Below, one piece after another: positions 6,211 through 13,811 of a DNA stretch of 15,437 nucleotides. The DNA lies in contig JAOUFA010000036.1 of NCBI GenBank assembly GCA_029858545.1, positions 1-15,437 of the forward strand. Direction: 5' to 3'. How positions within the stretch are numbered: position 1 is the stretch's first letter; each line of letters begins with the position of its first letter. Source of the stretch: Betaproteobacteria bacterium (GTDB taxonomy: Bacteria; Pseudomonadota; Gammaproteobacteria; Burkholderiales; SG8-39). The notes under the pieces were generated by a model. It did not search any database and had not been told where the DNA came from. It saw only the letters and a program-made list of their open reading frames with translations. Made by a program: the position numbers and the translations under genes.

Positions 6211-9200
6211 CTAGGCCGCCGCACGCTGCCTGGTCGTGGCGGTCTCGAATTTCCGCAGGAGTTCATCGCGTTTCGCGCGCGCGGCGGCGATCGCCTTCAG
6301 CTTGATGTGGCCGTAGCCGCGGATCTCCTCGGGCAGCATTGCAAGCTCGAGCGCCAGGGCGTGATTGTCGCGCGTCAGTCCCGCGAGCAGGGTCTCGACC
6401 GTCTCCTCGTACTCGCGGATCAATTCCCGCTCGCTGCGTCGCTCGGCGGTGCGGCCGAAGGGGTCGAAGGCGCCACCGCGCAGACCCTTCAAGCGGGCAA
6501 GCAGCCGGAACAGGGCGAGCGTCCAGCCGCCGAACCTCATCTTGCGCGGCTCGCCGGTCGCCGGATTCACGCGCGCGAGCAAGGGCGGAGCGAGGTGGTA
6601 GACCAGCCGGTAATCGCCCTCGAACAGATCGGCGACCTGGCGCGCGAATTCGCCGTCGGCGTACAGGCGCGCGACCTCGTATTCGTCCTTGTACGCGAGC
6701 AGCTTGGCGTAGCCGCGTGCCACCGCCTCGGCGAGCTGCGTCGAGCCGACGCGCGCGGCCTCGAGCTCGCGCACGCGCCCGACGAGCTCGCGATATCCCT
6801 CGGCGTAGCGCGCGTTCTGGTAATCGGTGAGGAGTTTCACGCGCCGCTCGACGACTTCGTCGAGCGTGCGCGCGGGCTGCTGCGCGAGAGAAACCACTTC
6901 GGGAGGGCTCGCGATGCGCTGCACGCGCGCGGCGTCGTGCGCGTAGCGCCGCCCCCAGACGAAGCTCTGCCGGTTGAAATCGACCGCGACGTCGTTCAAT
7001 TCGATCGCGCGCTCGATCGCCGCCGATGAGAGCGGCACCCAACCCTTCTGCCAGGCGTAGCCGAGCATGAACATGTTGGTCGCGATCGAGTCGCCCATCA
7101 GGCGCGTGGCAAGTTCGGCGGCCGGAATGAACGCGGCGTTCGACGCGCCGCAGGCGGCGGCGATCGCGCCTTCGAGCGCGGCACCGGGCAATCGCCACTG
7201 CGGGTTGCGGACGAACTCGGCGGTGGGCGCGGTGGTCGAATTCACCACCGCGCACGTACGGGGTTCGCCCATCTTTTCGATCGCCTCGCCCGAGGCGGCA
7301 ACCACCAGGTCGCAGCCGATGACGAGGCGGGCGTCGCCGGTGCCCAGGCGCGCGGTGTGCAGCGCCCCGGGTTGCGCGGCGATTTTCACATGCGACATCA
7401 CCGGTCCGCCTTTTTGCGCGAGCCCCGACATGTCGAGTACCGAGGCGGCCTTGCCCTCCAGGTGCGCGGCCATCGCGAGGATCTGGCCGATGGTGATCAC
7501 GCCGGTTCCGCCGATGCCGGTGACGAGCACCGGATAGGGCCGGTCCAGGTCGGGCAGCCGCGGTTCGGGGAGCGGGGGAGAATCGCCGCGCGGCGAGGCG
7601 CCGGCGGCGGGCAGGCCGCGCCGCAGTCTTCCGCCTTCGACGGTGACGAAGCTGGGGCAGAAACCCTTCACGCAGGAGTAGTCCTTGTTGCAGGTCGACT
7701 GGTTGATGCGGCGCTTGCGGCCGAACTCGGTCTCGAGCGGCTCGACCGACAGGCAGTTGGATTGCGTGCTGCAATCGCCGCAGCCTTCGCAGACGCGCTC
7801 GTTGATGAGCGCGCGAATCGGCGGGTCGGGAAATTCGTGGCGTTTGCGGCGGCGGCGTTTTTCCGAGGCGCAGGTCTGATCGTAGATGATCGCCGATACG
7901 CCGGCGATTTCGCGCAGTTCGCGCTGCACCGTGTCGAGCTCGTCGCGGTGGCGCACCGTCACGCCCGCGGCCCAGGCGGTGCCGGAGGGATACTTGTGCG
8001 GTTCGTCGGTGACGATCACGATCGGCTTGACGCCCTCGGCGGCGATCTGGCGCGAGATCATCGCCGGGTCGAGCGGACCGTCGTGGCGCTGGCCGCCGGT
8101 CATCGCGACCGCGTCGTTGTAGAGGATCTTGTAGGTCATGGTGGCGCGCGAGGCGACCGCGGCGCGAATCGCCATCAAGCCGGAGTGAAAGTAGGTGCCG
8201 TCGCCGAGGTTGGCGAAAATGTGCTTCTCGGCGGTGAACGGCGCCTGGCCGAGCCACGAGGCGCCCTCGCCGCCCATGTGGGTGAAGGTCGCGGTGCGGC
8301 GGTCCATCCAGACCGCCATGAAATGGCAGCCGATGCCGGCGGTGGCGCGGCTGCCCTCGGGCACGCGCGTCGAGGTGTTGTGCGGGCAGCCCGAGCAGAA
8401 GTAGGGCTGGCGGATCGCGGTCACCGCCGGTTGCGCGAGCGCCTTGGCCTTGGCTTCCAGAAACGCGAGCCGCGCGCGGTAGCCTTCGCCAAGTTGCTTG
8501 TCCATGCCGAGCTTCGCGAGCCGCGCGGCGATCGCGCGCGCGACGATCGCCGGCGAGTGCTCGTAATGCGCCGGCAGCAGCCATTTGCCGGCGGGCTGTC
8601 CGTTGGCATGGCTCCACTCGCCGTTGTCGTCGAACTTGCCGACGATGCGCGGCGCGCGCAGACCGGCTTCCCAGCTGTACAGCTCCTCCTTCAGCTGGTA
8701 TTCGATCAGCTGGCGTTTTTCCTCGATCACCAGGACTTCCTCGAGTCCCTCGGCGAAGCGCCGTGCGCCGTCGGGTTCGAGCGGCCAGCTCATCGCGACC
8801 TTGTAGACGCGCAGGCCGATGTCGCGTGCCACCGGTTCGTCGATCCCCAGATCGGCGAGCGCCTGCATGGTGTCGCCGTAACTCTTGCCGGTGGTGGCGA
8901 TTCCGAGCCGCGCGCGATCGCTATTCCAAACGATGCGGTCGATGCGGTTGGCGCGCGCATAGGCGAGCGCCGCATACACCTTCCAGTCGAGCAGCCGCGC
9001 CTCCTGTTCGAGGATGCCGTCGGGCCAGCGGATGTTGAGCCCCCCCGGCGGCAGCGCAAAATCCGCCGGCAGTACGACGTTCACGCGTTCGGGGTCGATT
9101 TCGACCGAGGCGCCCGACTCGACCACGTCGGTCACGCACTTGAAGCCGATCCAGAGCCCCGCGTAGCGGCTCATCGCATAGCCGTGCACCCCCAGGTCGA

Positions 9201-9759
9201 GATAGTCCTGCACGCTCGCGGGGCTGAGCACCGGAATGCAGCAGGCCTTCAGGATGTGTTCCGACTGGTGCGCGAGGGTCGAGGACTTCGCCGCGTGGTC
9301 GTCTCCCGCGAGCACCAGCACGCCGCCGTTCTTCGATGTGCCGGCCGAGTTGGCGTGCTTGAAGACGTCGCCGCAGCGATCGACGCCGGGCCCCTTGCCG
9401 TACCACATGCCGAACACGCCGTCGTACTTCGCGCCCGGGAACATGCCGACTTGTTGGGTACCCCAAATCGCGGTCGCGGCGAGATCCTCGTTCACGCCGG
9501 GCTGGAACACGATGTGGTGCGAATCCAGATGACGCTTCGCACGCACGAGCGTCTGGTCGAGCACGCCGAGCGGCGAGCCGCGATAGCCCGACACATAACC
9601 GCCGGTATGGAGCCCGGCGCGCAGATCCCGCTCGCGCTGCAGCAGAAGCAGGCGAACCAGCGCCTGCGAGCCGGTGAGAAAGGCGCGCCCGCGCTCGAGC
9701 GTGTACCTGTCCTCGAGGCTTGCCCGGGCGAGGGCGGTCGGGTTGAGCGGTGCATTCAT
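6211..9759 (-). CDS. Indolepyruvate ferredoxin oxidoreductase, single-chain (fused alpha, gamma and C-terminal domains)
   Basis: A 1182-residue thiamine-diphosphate enzyme that converts arylpyruvates (indolepyruvate and related 2-oxo acids) plus CoA to aryl-acetyl-CoA and CO2, passing electrons to ferredoxin. The N-terminal part (GYVSGYRGSPLG; FQPGVNEDLAATAIWGTQQ) is the oxoacid-binding domain. The TPP domain has CSGCPHNTST, GIGCHFMA and GDGTYFHSG at 519-527. An iron-sulfur segment follows, with C657-x2-C660-x2-C663-x5-C669 and Cys690, 696 and 701. After a Pro-rich linker comes the gamma domain, with VTGIGGTGV from 746. The last ~250 residues match the tail found in fused proteobacterial members. 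The ATG at 9759 has GGAG (complement of 9768-9771) eight bases upstream. It lies 103 bp downstream of a LysR gene on the same strand and converges on hflX with a 20-bp gap. The exact substrate cannot be read from sequence. Confidence 0.92.
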   Translation of the reverse strand: MNAPLNPTALARASLEDRYTLERGRAFLTGSQALVRLLLLQRERDLRAGLHTGGYVSGYRGSPLGVLDQTLVRAKRHLDSHHIVFQPGVNEDLAATAIWGTQQVGMFPGAKYDGVFGMWYGKGPGVDRCGDVFKHANSAGTSKNGGVLVLAGDDHAAKSSTLAHQSEHILKACCIPVLSPASVQDYLDLGVHGYAMSRYAGLWIGFKCVTDVVESGASVEIDPERVNVVLPADFALPPGGLNIRWPDGILEQEARLLDWKVYAALAYARANRIDRIVWNSDRARLGIATTGKSYGDTMQALADLGIDEPVARDIGLRVYKVAMSWPLEPDGARRFAEGLEEVLVIEEKRQLIEYQLKEELYSWEAGLRAPRIVGKFDDNGEWSHANGQPAGKWLLPAHYEHSPAIVARAIAARLAKLGMDKQLGEGYRARLAFLEAKAKALAQPAVTAIRQPYFCSGCPHNTSTRVPEGSRATAGIGCHFMAVWMDRRTATFTHMGGEGASWLGQAPFTAEKHIFANLGDGTYFHSGLMAIRAAVASRATMTYKILYNDAVAMTGGQRHDGPLDPAMISRQIAAEGVKPIVIVTDEPHKYPSGTAWAAGVTVRHRDELDTVQRELREIAGVSAIIYDQTCASEKRRRRKRHEFPDPPIRALINERVCEGCGDCSTQSNCLSVEPLETEFGRKRRINQSTCNKDYSCVKGFCPSFVTVEGGRLRRGLPAAGASPRGDSPPLPEPRLPDLDRPYPVLVTGIGGTGVITIGQILAMAAHLEGKAASVLDMSGLAQKGGPVMSHVKIAAQPGALHTARLGTGDARLVIGCDLVVAASGEAIEKMGEPRTCAVVNSTTAPTAEFVRNPQWRLPGAALEGAIAAACGASNAAFIPAAELATRLMGDSIATNMFMLGYAWQKGWVPLSSAAIERAIELNDVAVDFNRQSFVWGRRYAHDAARVQRIASPPEVVSLAQQPARTLDEVVERRVKLLTDYQNARYAEGYRELVGRVRELEAARVGSTQLAEAVARGYAKLLAYKDEYEVARLYADGEFARQVADLFEGDYRLVYHLAPPLLARVNPATGEPRKMRFGGWTLALFRLLARLKGLRGGAFDPFGRTAERRSERELIREYEETVETLLAGLTRDNHALALELAMLPEEIRGYGHIKLKAIAAARAKRDELLRKFETATTRQRAAA

Positions 9760-9816
9760 CGGACAGGCTCCGGAAAACTCACTGTCGGTCGCGCAGCCTT
9801 ACGCGCAGTGCTTTCA

Positions 9817-9829
9817 GCCTAGCATAGGC
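9817..9829. promoter_or_regulatory. Short palindrome upstream of the indolepyruvate oxidoreductase gene
   Basis: GCCTA and TAGGC flank the spacer GCA, giving perfect 5-bp arms. It lies 58 bp before the oxidoreductase start and 33 bp beyond the lysR stop, so it could be an operator. It does not follow the T-N11-A LysR pattern and no convincing promoter was found beside it. Chance occurrence is possible. Confidence 0.25.
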
Positions 9830-9862
9830 AGCGGGCAGCCGGCGCGATGTCCGGGTCGACGA

Positions 9863-10840
9863 TCAGGCATCCTCGGCGGTCGCCGGAAGTCCCCTGATGC
9901 GAGGTTTGGGGGGCGTGATTCCGCCCGGCTGGTCCCAGTAGGGCTCGGGGCCGAACGACTCGGCAAGAAATTCGATGAATGCACGTGTCTTGGCGGGCAG
10001 ATGACGGCGGTGCGGATAGACCGCATAGATGGCTACGTCGGTATCGAAGGTATACCCGGGGCACAACGCGACGAGCGAGCCGTCTTCCAGGTGGCGGCGC
10101 ACATCCCAGGTCGATTTGAGCGCGACCCCCAGGCCGGCGAGCGCCCACTCGCGCAATACCTCCCAGTTGTCGCAGGCATAGCGTCCGGAGACGCGTACCG
10201 AACCCGGCTTGCCGTCGGGCTCCTTGTACTCGATCGTCAGCGAAAAGTCGCGCTCCCAGGTCGTCACGAGGAAGTTGTGCTTGGCGAGATCGTCGGGCGT
10301 GTGCGGGGTGCCGCGTCGGCGCAAATACTCGGGGCTCGCGCAGACCACGCGCCGGTTTGGCGCAAGCTTGCGTGCTGCGAGCGCCGAATCCTCGAGTTCG
10401 GCGATGCGGATAGCCAGATCGAACCCCTCCTCGACCAGGTTGACGGCGCGGTCCGAAAGGCTGAGGGCGAGCTGGATCTTGGGATAGCGGGCGGCAAACT
10501 CGGGGACCAGCGGCGCGATGTGCCGATGGCCGAAGGAGGCGGGCATCGCCACCTTGAGCACGCCCTGCGGTTCGGTGCGTCGCGCCGAGACCGCCGCATC
10601 CGCTTCCTCGACTTCAGCCAGGATGCGCGCGCAGGCATCGTAGTAAGCGGCCCCTTCGTCGGTAAGCCGCAGGCTGCGCGTGGTGCGATTGAGCAGGCGG
10701 GCGCCCAGCCGTGCCTCGAGGGCGGCCAGCCTCCGACTGACGACGGCGGTAGACAGGCCGAACTCCCGGGCTGCGGCAGAAAGACTACCCGCCGCGACGA
10801 CCCGGACAAACACCGACATCTCATGAAGATCGTGGCCCAT
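9863..10840 (-). CDS. LysR-family transcriptional regulator (CrgA/DmlR-like group)
   Basis: A 325-residue regulator. The N-terminal winged helix-turn-helix spans about residues 3-63 (EMSVFVRVVAAGSLSAAA; STAVVSRRLAALEARLGARLL; NRTTRSLRLTDEG). It is followed by a linker helix and the co-inducer-binding domain (LKVAMPASFGHRHIAPLVPEF; FDLAIRIAEL; GLGVALKSTWDVRRHLEDG), typical of the CrgA-like group. The ATG at 10840 begins seven residues before the conserved MSVFVRVV block. An ATG at 10819 is also possible. The open frame extends up to 10933, but those extra residues do not resemble the family. The gene reads toward the oxidoreductase, which it may regulate or be co-transcribed with, and away from the small ORF at 10990. 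Its upstream region has TTGC-N7-GCAA, a plausible autoregulatory site. Confidence 0.93.
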   Translation of the reverse strand: MGHDLHEMSVFVRVVAAGSLSAAAREFGLSTAVVSRRLAALEARLGARLLNRTTRSLRLTDEGAAYYDACARILAEVEEADAAVSARRTEPQGVLKVAMPASFGHRHIAPLVPEFAARYPKIQLALSLSDRAVNLVEEGFDLAIRIAELEDSALAARKLAPNRRVVCASPEYLRRRGTPHTPDDLAKHNFLVTTWERDFSLTIEYKEPDGKPGSVRVSGRYACDNWEVLREWALAGLGVALKSTWDVRRHLEDGSLVALCPGYTFDTDVAIYAVYPHRRHLPAKTRAFIEFLAESFGPEPYWDQPGGITPPKPRIRGLPATAEDA

Positions 10841-10842
10841 TG

Positions 10843-10917
10843 TTGCAATAATAGCAAAGGTGTTTTGTATATAATGATGATTGTGTACATGGGAGCAAAC
10901 ATCTAATATTGCTGCAA
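10843..10917. promoter_or_regulatory. AT-rich divergent promoter/operator region between lysR and the small ORF
   Basis: This stretch is markedly AT-rich compared with its neighbours. It holds a perfect TATAAT on the plus strand (10870-10875) and an overlapping TATATA (10868-10873), which can act as a -10 on the minus strand 19 bp after TTGCTC (complement of 10893-10898). TTGC-N7-GCAA (10843-10857) fits the T-N11-A LysR box. TTGC-T-GCAA (10909-10917) is a second perfect palindrome. The 10-mers ATTGTTGCAA (10839-10848) and ATTGCTGCAA (10908-10917) are direct repeats 69 bp apart. No clear plus-strand -35 goes with the TATAAT. Confidence 0.5.
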
Positions 10918-10989
10918 CGCACCAATGAATCATGCGGTAACGAGTAGCGCAGCAGCATCTAACGCAGTCCCACGCAGCTGGAGGCCATC

Positions 10990-11235
10990 ATGAACGGACC
11001 TGAAATGAAGAATATCGAATCCTGGCTGGAACGGCCGGGTGCCTGGCCGCTGACGCAGGATGACTATGCAGCCATCCTCCGCCGCGCAAAGCAGGAACGC
11101 GCCGAATATATGGCCACTGCGGTGGTTTCTCTCGGGTCGCGGATCTCGCGCGCCTTCAAGGCGGTTCGCGGCTTCGCCGCCGAAATCCGCGGGAATGCCC
11201 AGTCGTGTACCGAGGCCCGTCTGCACCACAGCTGA
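10990..11235 (+). CDS. Small protein of unknown function (81 aa)
   Basis: I do not recognise this protein. It is 81 residues, soluble-looking and without a signal peptide. The N-terminal half has an aromatic/acidic segment (WLERPGAWPLTQDDYAAILRRA). The C-terminal half is basic and probably helical (SLGSRISRAFKAVRGFAAEIR), which suggests nucleic-acid or membrane-surface contact, though that is inference. Coding is supported by a strong TGGAGG ribosome binding site (10979-10984) five bases before the ATG, by an AT-rich promoter region upstream, and by the lack of a better frame here. It is the only ORF before a structured 3' region containing an anti-Shine-Dalgarno loop. That layout recalls the small DUF1127 genes that precede CcsR RNAs, but this sequence lacks an obvious DUF1127 signature. 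Confidence 0.7.
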   Translation: MNGPEMKNIESWLERPGAWPLTQDDYAAILRRAKQERAEYMATAVVSLGSRISRAFKAVRGFAAEIRGNAQSCTEARLHHS

Positions 11236-11348
11236 AAATCCGGAACTCCGGTCTGAATATCCGGTCGAATCGGCCGTTAAAGGATTTATTCAGATCATCG
11301 AACGCGCCTGCCACGGTTCCTCCTCCCTCCTCCTCCGTGGCGGGGTTC

Positions 11349-11379
11349 GTCCCGCTCCGCACTTTGTGCGGAGCGGGAC
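11349..11379. repeat. Perfect 14-bp inverted repeat (long GC-rich hairpin)
   Basis: GTCCCGCTCCGCAC and its exact reverse complement flank TTT. With the two short hairpins after it, this could be part of an RNA, a strong transcription barrier, or a REP-like dispersed palindrome. The GGAGCGGGACCGCGACTGTAG part resembles in style the extragenic palindromes of GC-rich proteobacteria. Whether it recurs in the genome cannot be seen here. Confidence 0.9.
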
Positions 11380-11394
11380 CGCGACTGTAGTCGC

Positions 11395-11414
11395 AGGGGC
11401 GCCTGCCCCTTTTT
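11395..11414 (+). terminator. Intrinsic terminator of the small ORF / ncRNA transcript
   Basis: AGGGGC (11395-11400), loop GCCT and GCCCCT (11405-11410) form a 6-bp GC stem that leads straight into a T-run (11410-11414). It is the clearest rho-independent terminator in the window and closes the transcript 160-180 bases after the small ORF's stop. Confidence 0.8.
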
Positions 11415-11591
11415 GAAGATTCCCGGCTGGATCGCGCGCCCTCGACGCCGCAAGCCCCGGAATTGAGGGGAATTTACCCCGCTGTTGCCCTCCTGCCCGC
11501 TCCCGGGCGGCCGTTATCCTTCCATGCGTGTTTGTGTCGCAAGTCACGCCAGGTGAGGCGTGCGGCGCCGAATGAGCGAACGGGAAGCCCG

Positions 11592-13697
11592 ATGGCAGAA
11601 ATCAATCCGCAGCTGGACCGACAGCGCGTCCTGATCGTCGAGGACGAGGCCGTCATCGCGATGGAACTCGCGGAGCTCTTGCGCGAGTGCGGGCTCGAGG
11701 TGGTGGGCAGCGCCGCAAGCGGCGAACTGGCGATTGCCGAGGCACTCGACAAGCGCCCCGACCTGGTCATGATGGACATCATGATCAAGGGCCCGATGGA
11801 CGGCATCGAGGCCGCTACGCGCATCCGCGCGAAGCTCGATGTGCCCGTAGTATTCCTGACCGCCTATGGCGATCCGGCGACGCTCGAGCGCGCCAAACGG
11901 GTAGCGCCCTACGGCTATCTGCTGAAACCCTATCGCCCGGACGCCTTGCGCGCGACGGTCGGCGTCGCCCTGTACAAGCACCAGCTAGAACGCCGCCTGC
12001 ACGAGAGCGAAGCGCGCTTTCACGGCGCGTTCGACCACGCGGCGATCGGCATGGCGCTGGTCGCGAGGAGCGGCCGGTTCCTGCAGGTGAACCGAGCCAT
12101 GAGCAAACTGTTTGGCTGGTCCGCGGAGGAATTGCTCGCATCGAACCTGGCGGCCCTGGCGCGTGCCGAAGACCGCGAACTCGATCAATCGCTGTTCGCG
12201 AAGCTCGATGCCGGAGACCGGCCATCGGCGCAGCTGGAGAGAGTCTTCATGCATCGCAATGGCGACGCGGTCTGGATGCAGATGAGCGCCTCGGTGGTGC
12301 GCGACCACGAGCACCGCCCGGCCTACTATGTCGTCCAGTTGCAGGACATCCATGCGCGCAAGATCGCCGAGGAACGGCTGCACTATCTCGCGCATTTCGA
12401 CCCGCTTACCGGACTCGAGAATCGCGCCAGCCTCCATTCGCGCCTCGAGCAGGCGATGTCGCTCGCGCAACGCAATCGAAGGCACCTGGCGGTCGTGTTC
12501 GCCGATCTCGACGGCTTCAAGCTGATCAACGACTCCTACGGCCACCGCACCGGCGACGCGCTGCTGCGCCAGGTCGGCGAGCGCCTGAAGCGCACGCTGC
12601 GCGCCGAGGATTTGATTGCGCGCATCGGGGGCGACGAATTCGTCGTGGTGATCTCCGACGCGGCGAGCGATGAAGTAATCGGCGTCGTGGCGCGCAAGAT
12701 CATCGACGCGCTGTCGCGCCCCTACCTCGTCGAAGGGCGCGAAGTGGTGGTCACCGCGAGCCTCGGCATCGGAATCTATCCCAGCGACGGCGAGAACTGC
12801 GCGCAACTGCTGCGCAATGCCGACAGCGCGATGTACCACTCCAAGGAACTCGGCAAGAACCGGTTCTGCTTCTACAACGAGAATCTCACGCGCCGCGCGG
12901 TCGAACGCGTGACGCTCGAGACCGCGCTGCGCCAGGCGCTGCCGCGCGGCGAGTTCCGTCTCGTCTACCAGCCGATCATCGAGAACGGCCAGCCGCTGTC
13001 GGCCGAGGCGCTGCTGCGCTGGGATCATCCCGAGCGCGGCGCGATCGCGCCCGATGTGTTCATTCCGATCGCCGAAGAGACGCACCTGCTGCCCGCGATC
13101 GGCGACTGGGTGCTGCGCAGCGCCTGTGCGCAACTGCGCCGCTGGCGCGACGAAGGCATGTATCTCCAGCGCGTCGCCGTCAACGTGTCGTTCCAGCATC
13201 TGGTGGGCCCCGGCTTCAGCGGCGTGGTCGAGGCCGCGCTTGACGAATCCGGGCTCGACGGCGCGAGCCTGGAGATCGAGATCACCGAATCCTCGGCGAT
13301 GCAGGATCCGGAGCGCACGATCCGCGTGCTGCAGGCGTTGCGCGCGCGCGGTGTGCTGGTCAGCATCGACGATTTCGGCACCGGCTACTCGAGTCTTTCC
13401 CATCTCGCCCGCCTTCCGCTGAATCGGGTCAAGATCGACCGCAGTTTCGTGCGCGACCTGCCCTCGGGCGCGGCCGCCGCGGCGGTGGTCGGCGCGATCG
13501 CGGCACTCGGCAGAACGCTTGCGCTGAACGTTGTCGCCGAAGGCGTCGAGAACGCCGAGCAGGCGGCTTTCTTGGATGGCGAAAAGATCAACGAGATGCA
13601 GGGATTTCACTTCTCCAAACCCTTGTCACCGCAGGCGCTGTCGGCGTTCGTGCGTGGCGCGGCGAGCCGCAGACCGGGCGCGGCGCGCGCGGCGTGA
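11592..13697 (+). CDS. REC-PAS-GGDEF-EAL response regulator for cyclic-di-GMP turnover
   Basis: A 701-residue cytoplasmic protein. The receiver domain (about 12-125) has acidic residues Glu17/Asp18, phosphoacceptor Asp62, Thr90 and Lys112. A PAS domain follows (~140-260), then GGDEF (~270-425) and EAL (~440-690). Both catalytic domains look intact: the GGDEF motif is at 346-350, with an inhibitory-site RxxD (Arg337-Asp340) exactly five residues before it. EAL starts at Glu472, and NVS, EITES, DDFGTGYSS, KIDRSFV and VVAEGVE are all present. It could therefore make c-di-GMP from GTP and also hydrolyse it, the balance being set by phosphorylation and the PAS ligand. The ATG at 11592 is chosen because it lies just before the receiver fold and has GGGAAG upstream; the frame is open back to 11463 without homology. 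A GC hairpin (13687-13707) spans the stop but has no T-run. The next gene has a closely related REC and PAS. Confidence 0.93.
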   Translation: MAEINPQLDRQRVLIVEDEAVIAMELAELLRECGLEVVGSAASGELAIAEALDKRPDLVMMDIMIKGPMDGIEAATRIRAKLDVPVVFLTAYGDPATLERAKRVAPYGYLLKPYRPDALRATVGVALYKHQLERRLHESEARFHGAFDHAAIGMALVARSGRFLQVNRAMSKLFGWSAEELLASNLAALARAEDRELDQSLFAKLDAGDRPSAQLERVFMHRNGDAVWMQMSASVVRDHEHRPAYYVVQLQDIHARKIAEERLHYLAHFDPLTGLENRASLHSRLEQAMSLAQRNRRHLAVVFADLDGFKLINDSYGHRTGDALLRQVGERLKRTLRAEDLIARIGGDEFVVVISDAASDEVIGVVARKIIDALSRPYLVEGREVVVTASLGIGIYPSDGENCAQLLRNADSAMYHSKELGKNRFCFYNENLTRRAVERVTLETALRQALPRGEFRLVYQPIIENGQPLSAEALLRWDHPERGAIAPDVFIPIAEETHLLPAIGDWVLRSACAQLRRWRDEGMYLQRVAVNVSFQHLVGPGFSGVVEAALDESGLDGASLEIEITESSAMQDPERTIRVLQALRARGVLVSIDDFGTGYSSLSHLARLPLNRVKIDRSFVRDLPSGAAAAAVVGAIAALGRTLALNVVAEGVENAEQAAFLDGEKINEMQGFHFSKPLSPQALSAFVRGAASRRPGAARAA

Positions 13698-13811
13698 TGA
13701 GCCGCGCCGCCCGAGTACGACATGCCTCATGCGAGTCATGGTCTTTGCTGAACAGCAGGTGAAGGCGCGGAAACTTCATGGTCATGCATCGCGCGCCCGA
13801 GCGCAATTCGC

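Larger units (their letters stand above)
11250..11415 (+). ncRNA. Candidate cuckoo/CcsR-like anti-Shine-Dalgarno RNA in the 3' UTR of the small ORF
   Basis: This non-coding tail folds into five consecutive hairpins. SL1 (11250-11296) pairs GGTCTGAATA with TATTCAGATC, with one G-U pair. SL2 (11311-11340) has the stem CCACGG/CCGTGG and an 18-nt all-pyrimidine loop containing CCTCCTCCC (11319-11327) followed by TCCTCCT. SL3 (11349-11379) is a perfect 14-bp stem with a TTT loop. SL4 (11381-11394) is GCGACT/AGTCGC. SL5 (11395-11410) is AGGGGC/GCCCCT and runs into a T-tract. CCUCCUCCC displayed in a hairpin loop is the defining feature of the CcsR/cuckoo small RNAs described in Alphaproteobacteria, which are processed from transcripts of small ORFs. 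The molecule could pair with GGAGG-type ribosome binding sites. Its exact 5' end, and whether it is processed, are unknown. Confidence 0.55.

Noticed and set aside
7357..9822. 821-codon open frame on the plus strand opposite the indolepyruvate oxidoreductase
   Set aside because: It is a shadow of the real minus-strand gene, with no domain and no ribosome binding site. Conserved motifs lie only on the minus strand.
10841..10933. N-terminal extension of the LysR gene up to 10933
   Set aside because: The added residues do not look like a LysR N-terminus, and the DNA is an AT-rich promoter-like region with palindromes.
11463..11591. Promoter for the REC-PAS-GGDEF-EAL gene
   Set aside because: TTGCCC (11485) and TTATCC (11514) are the best hexamers, but their 23-bp spacing is too long. 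No convincing promoter could be placed.
11985..13610. 541-codon minus-strand frame opposite the GGDEF-EAL gene
   Set aside because: It is antisense to intact GGDEF and EAL motifs and is explained by third-position GC bias.
13687..13707. GC hairpin around the stop of the GGDEF-EAL gene as a terminator
   Set aside because: The 7-bp stem is perfect, but no T-run follows and the next bases are GC-rich. Such palindromes are common in GC-rich DNA.
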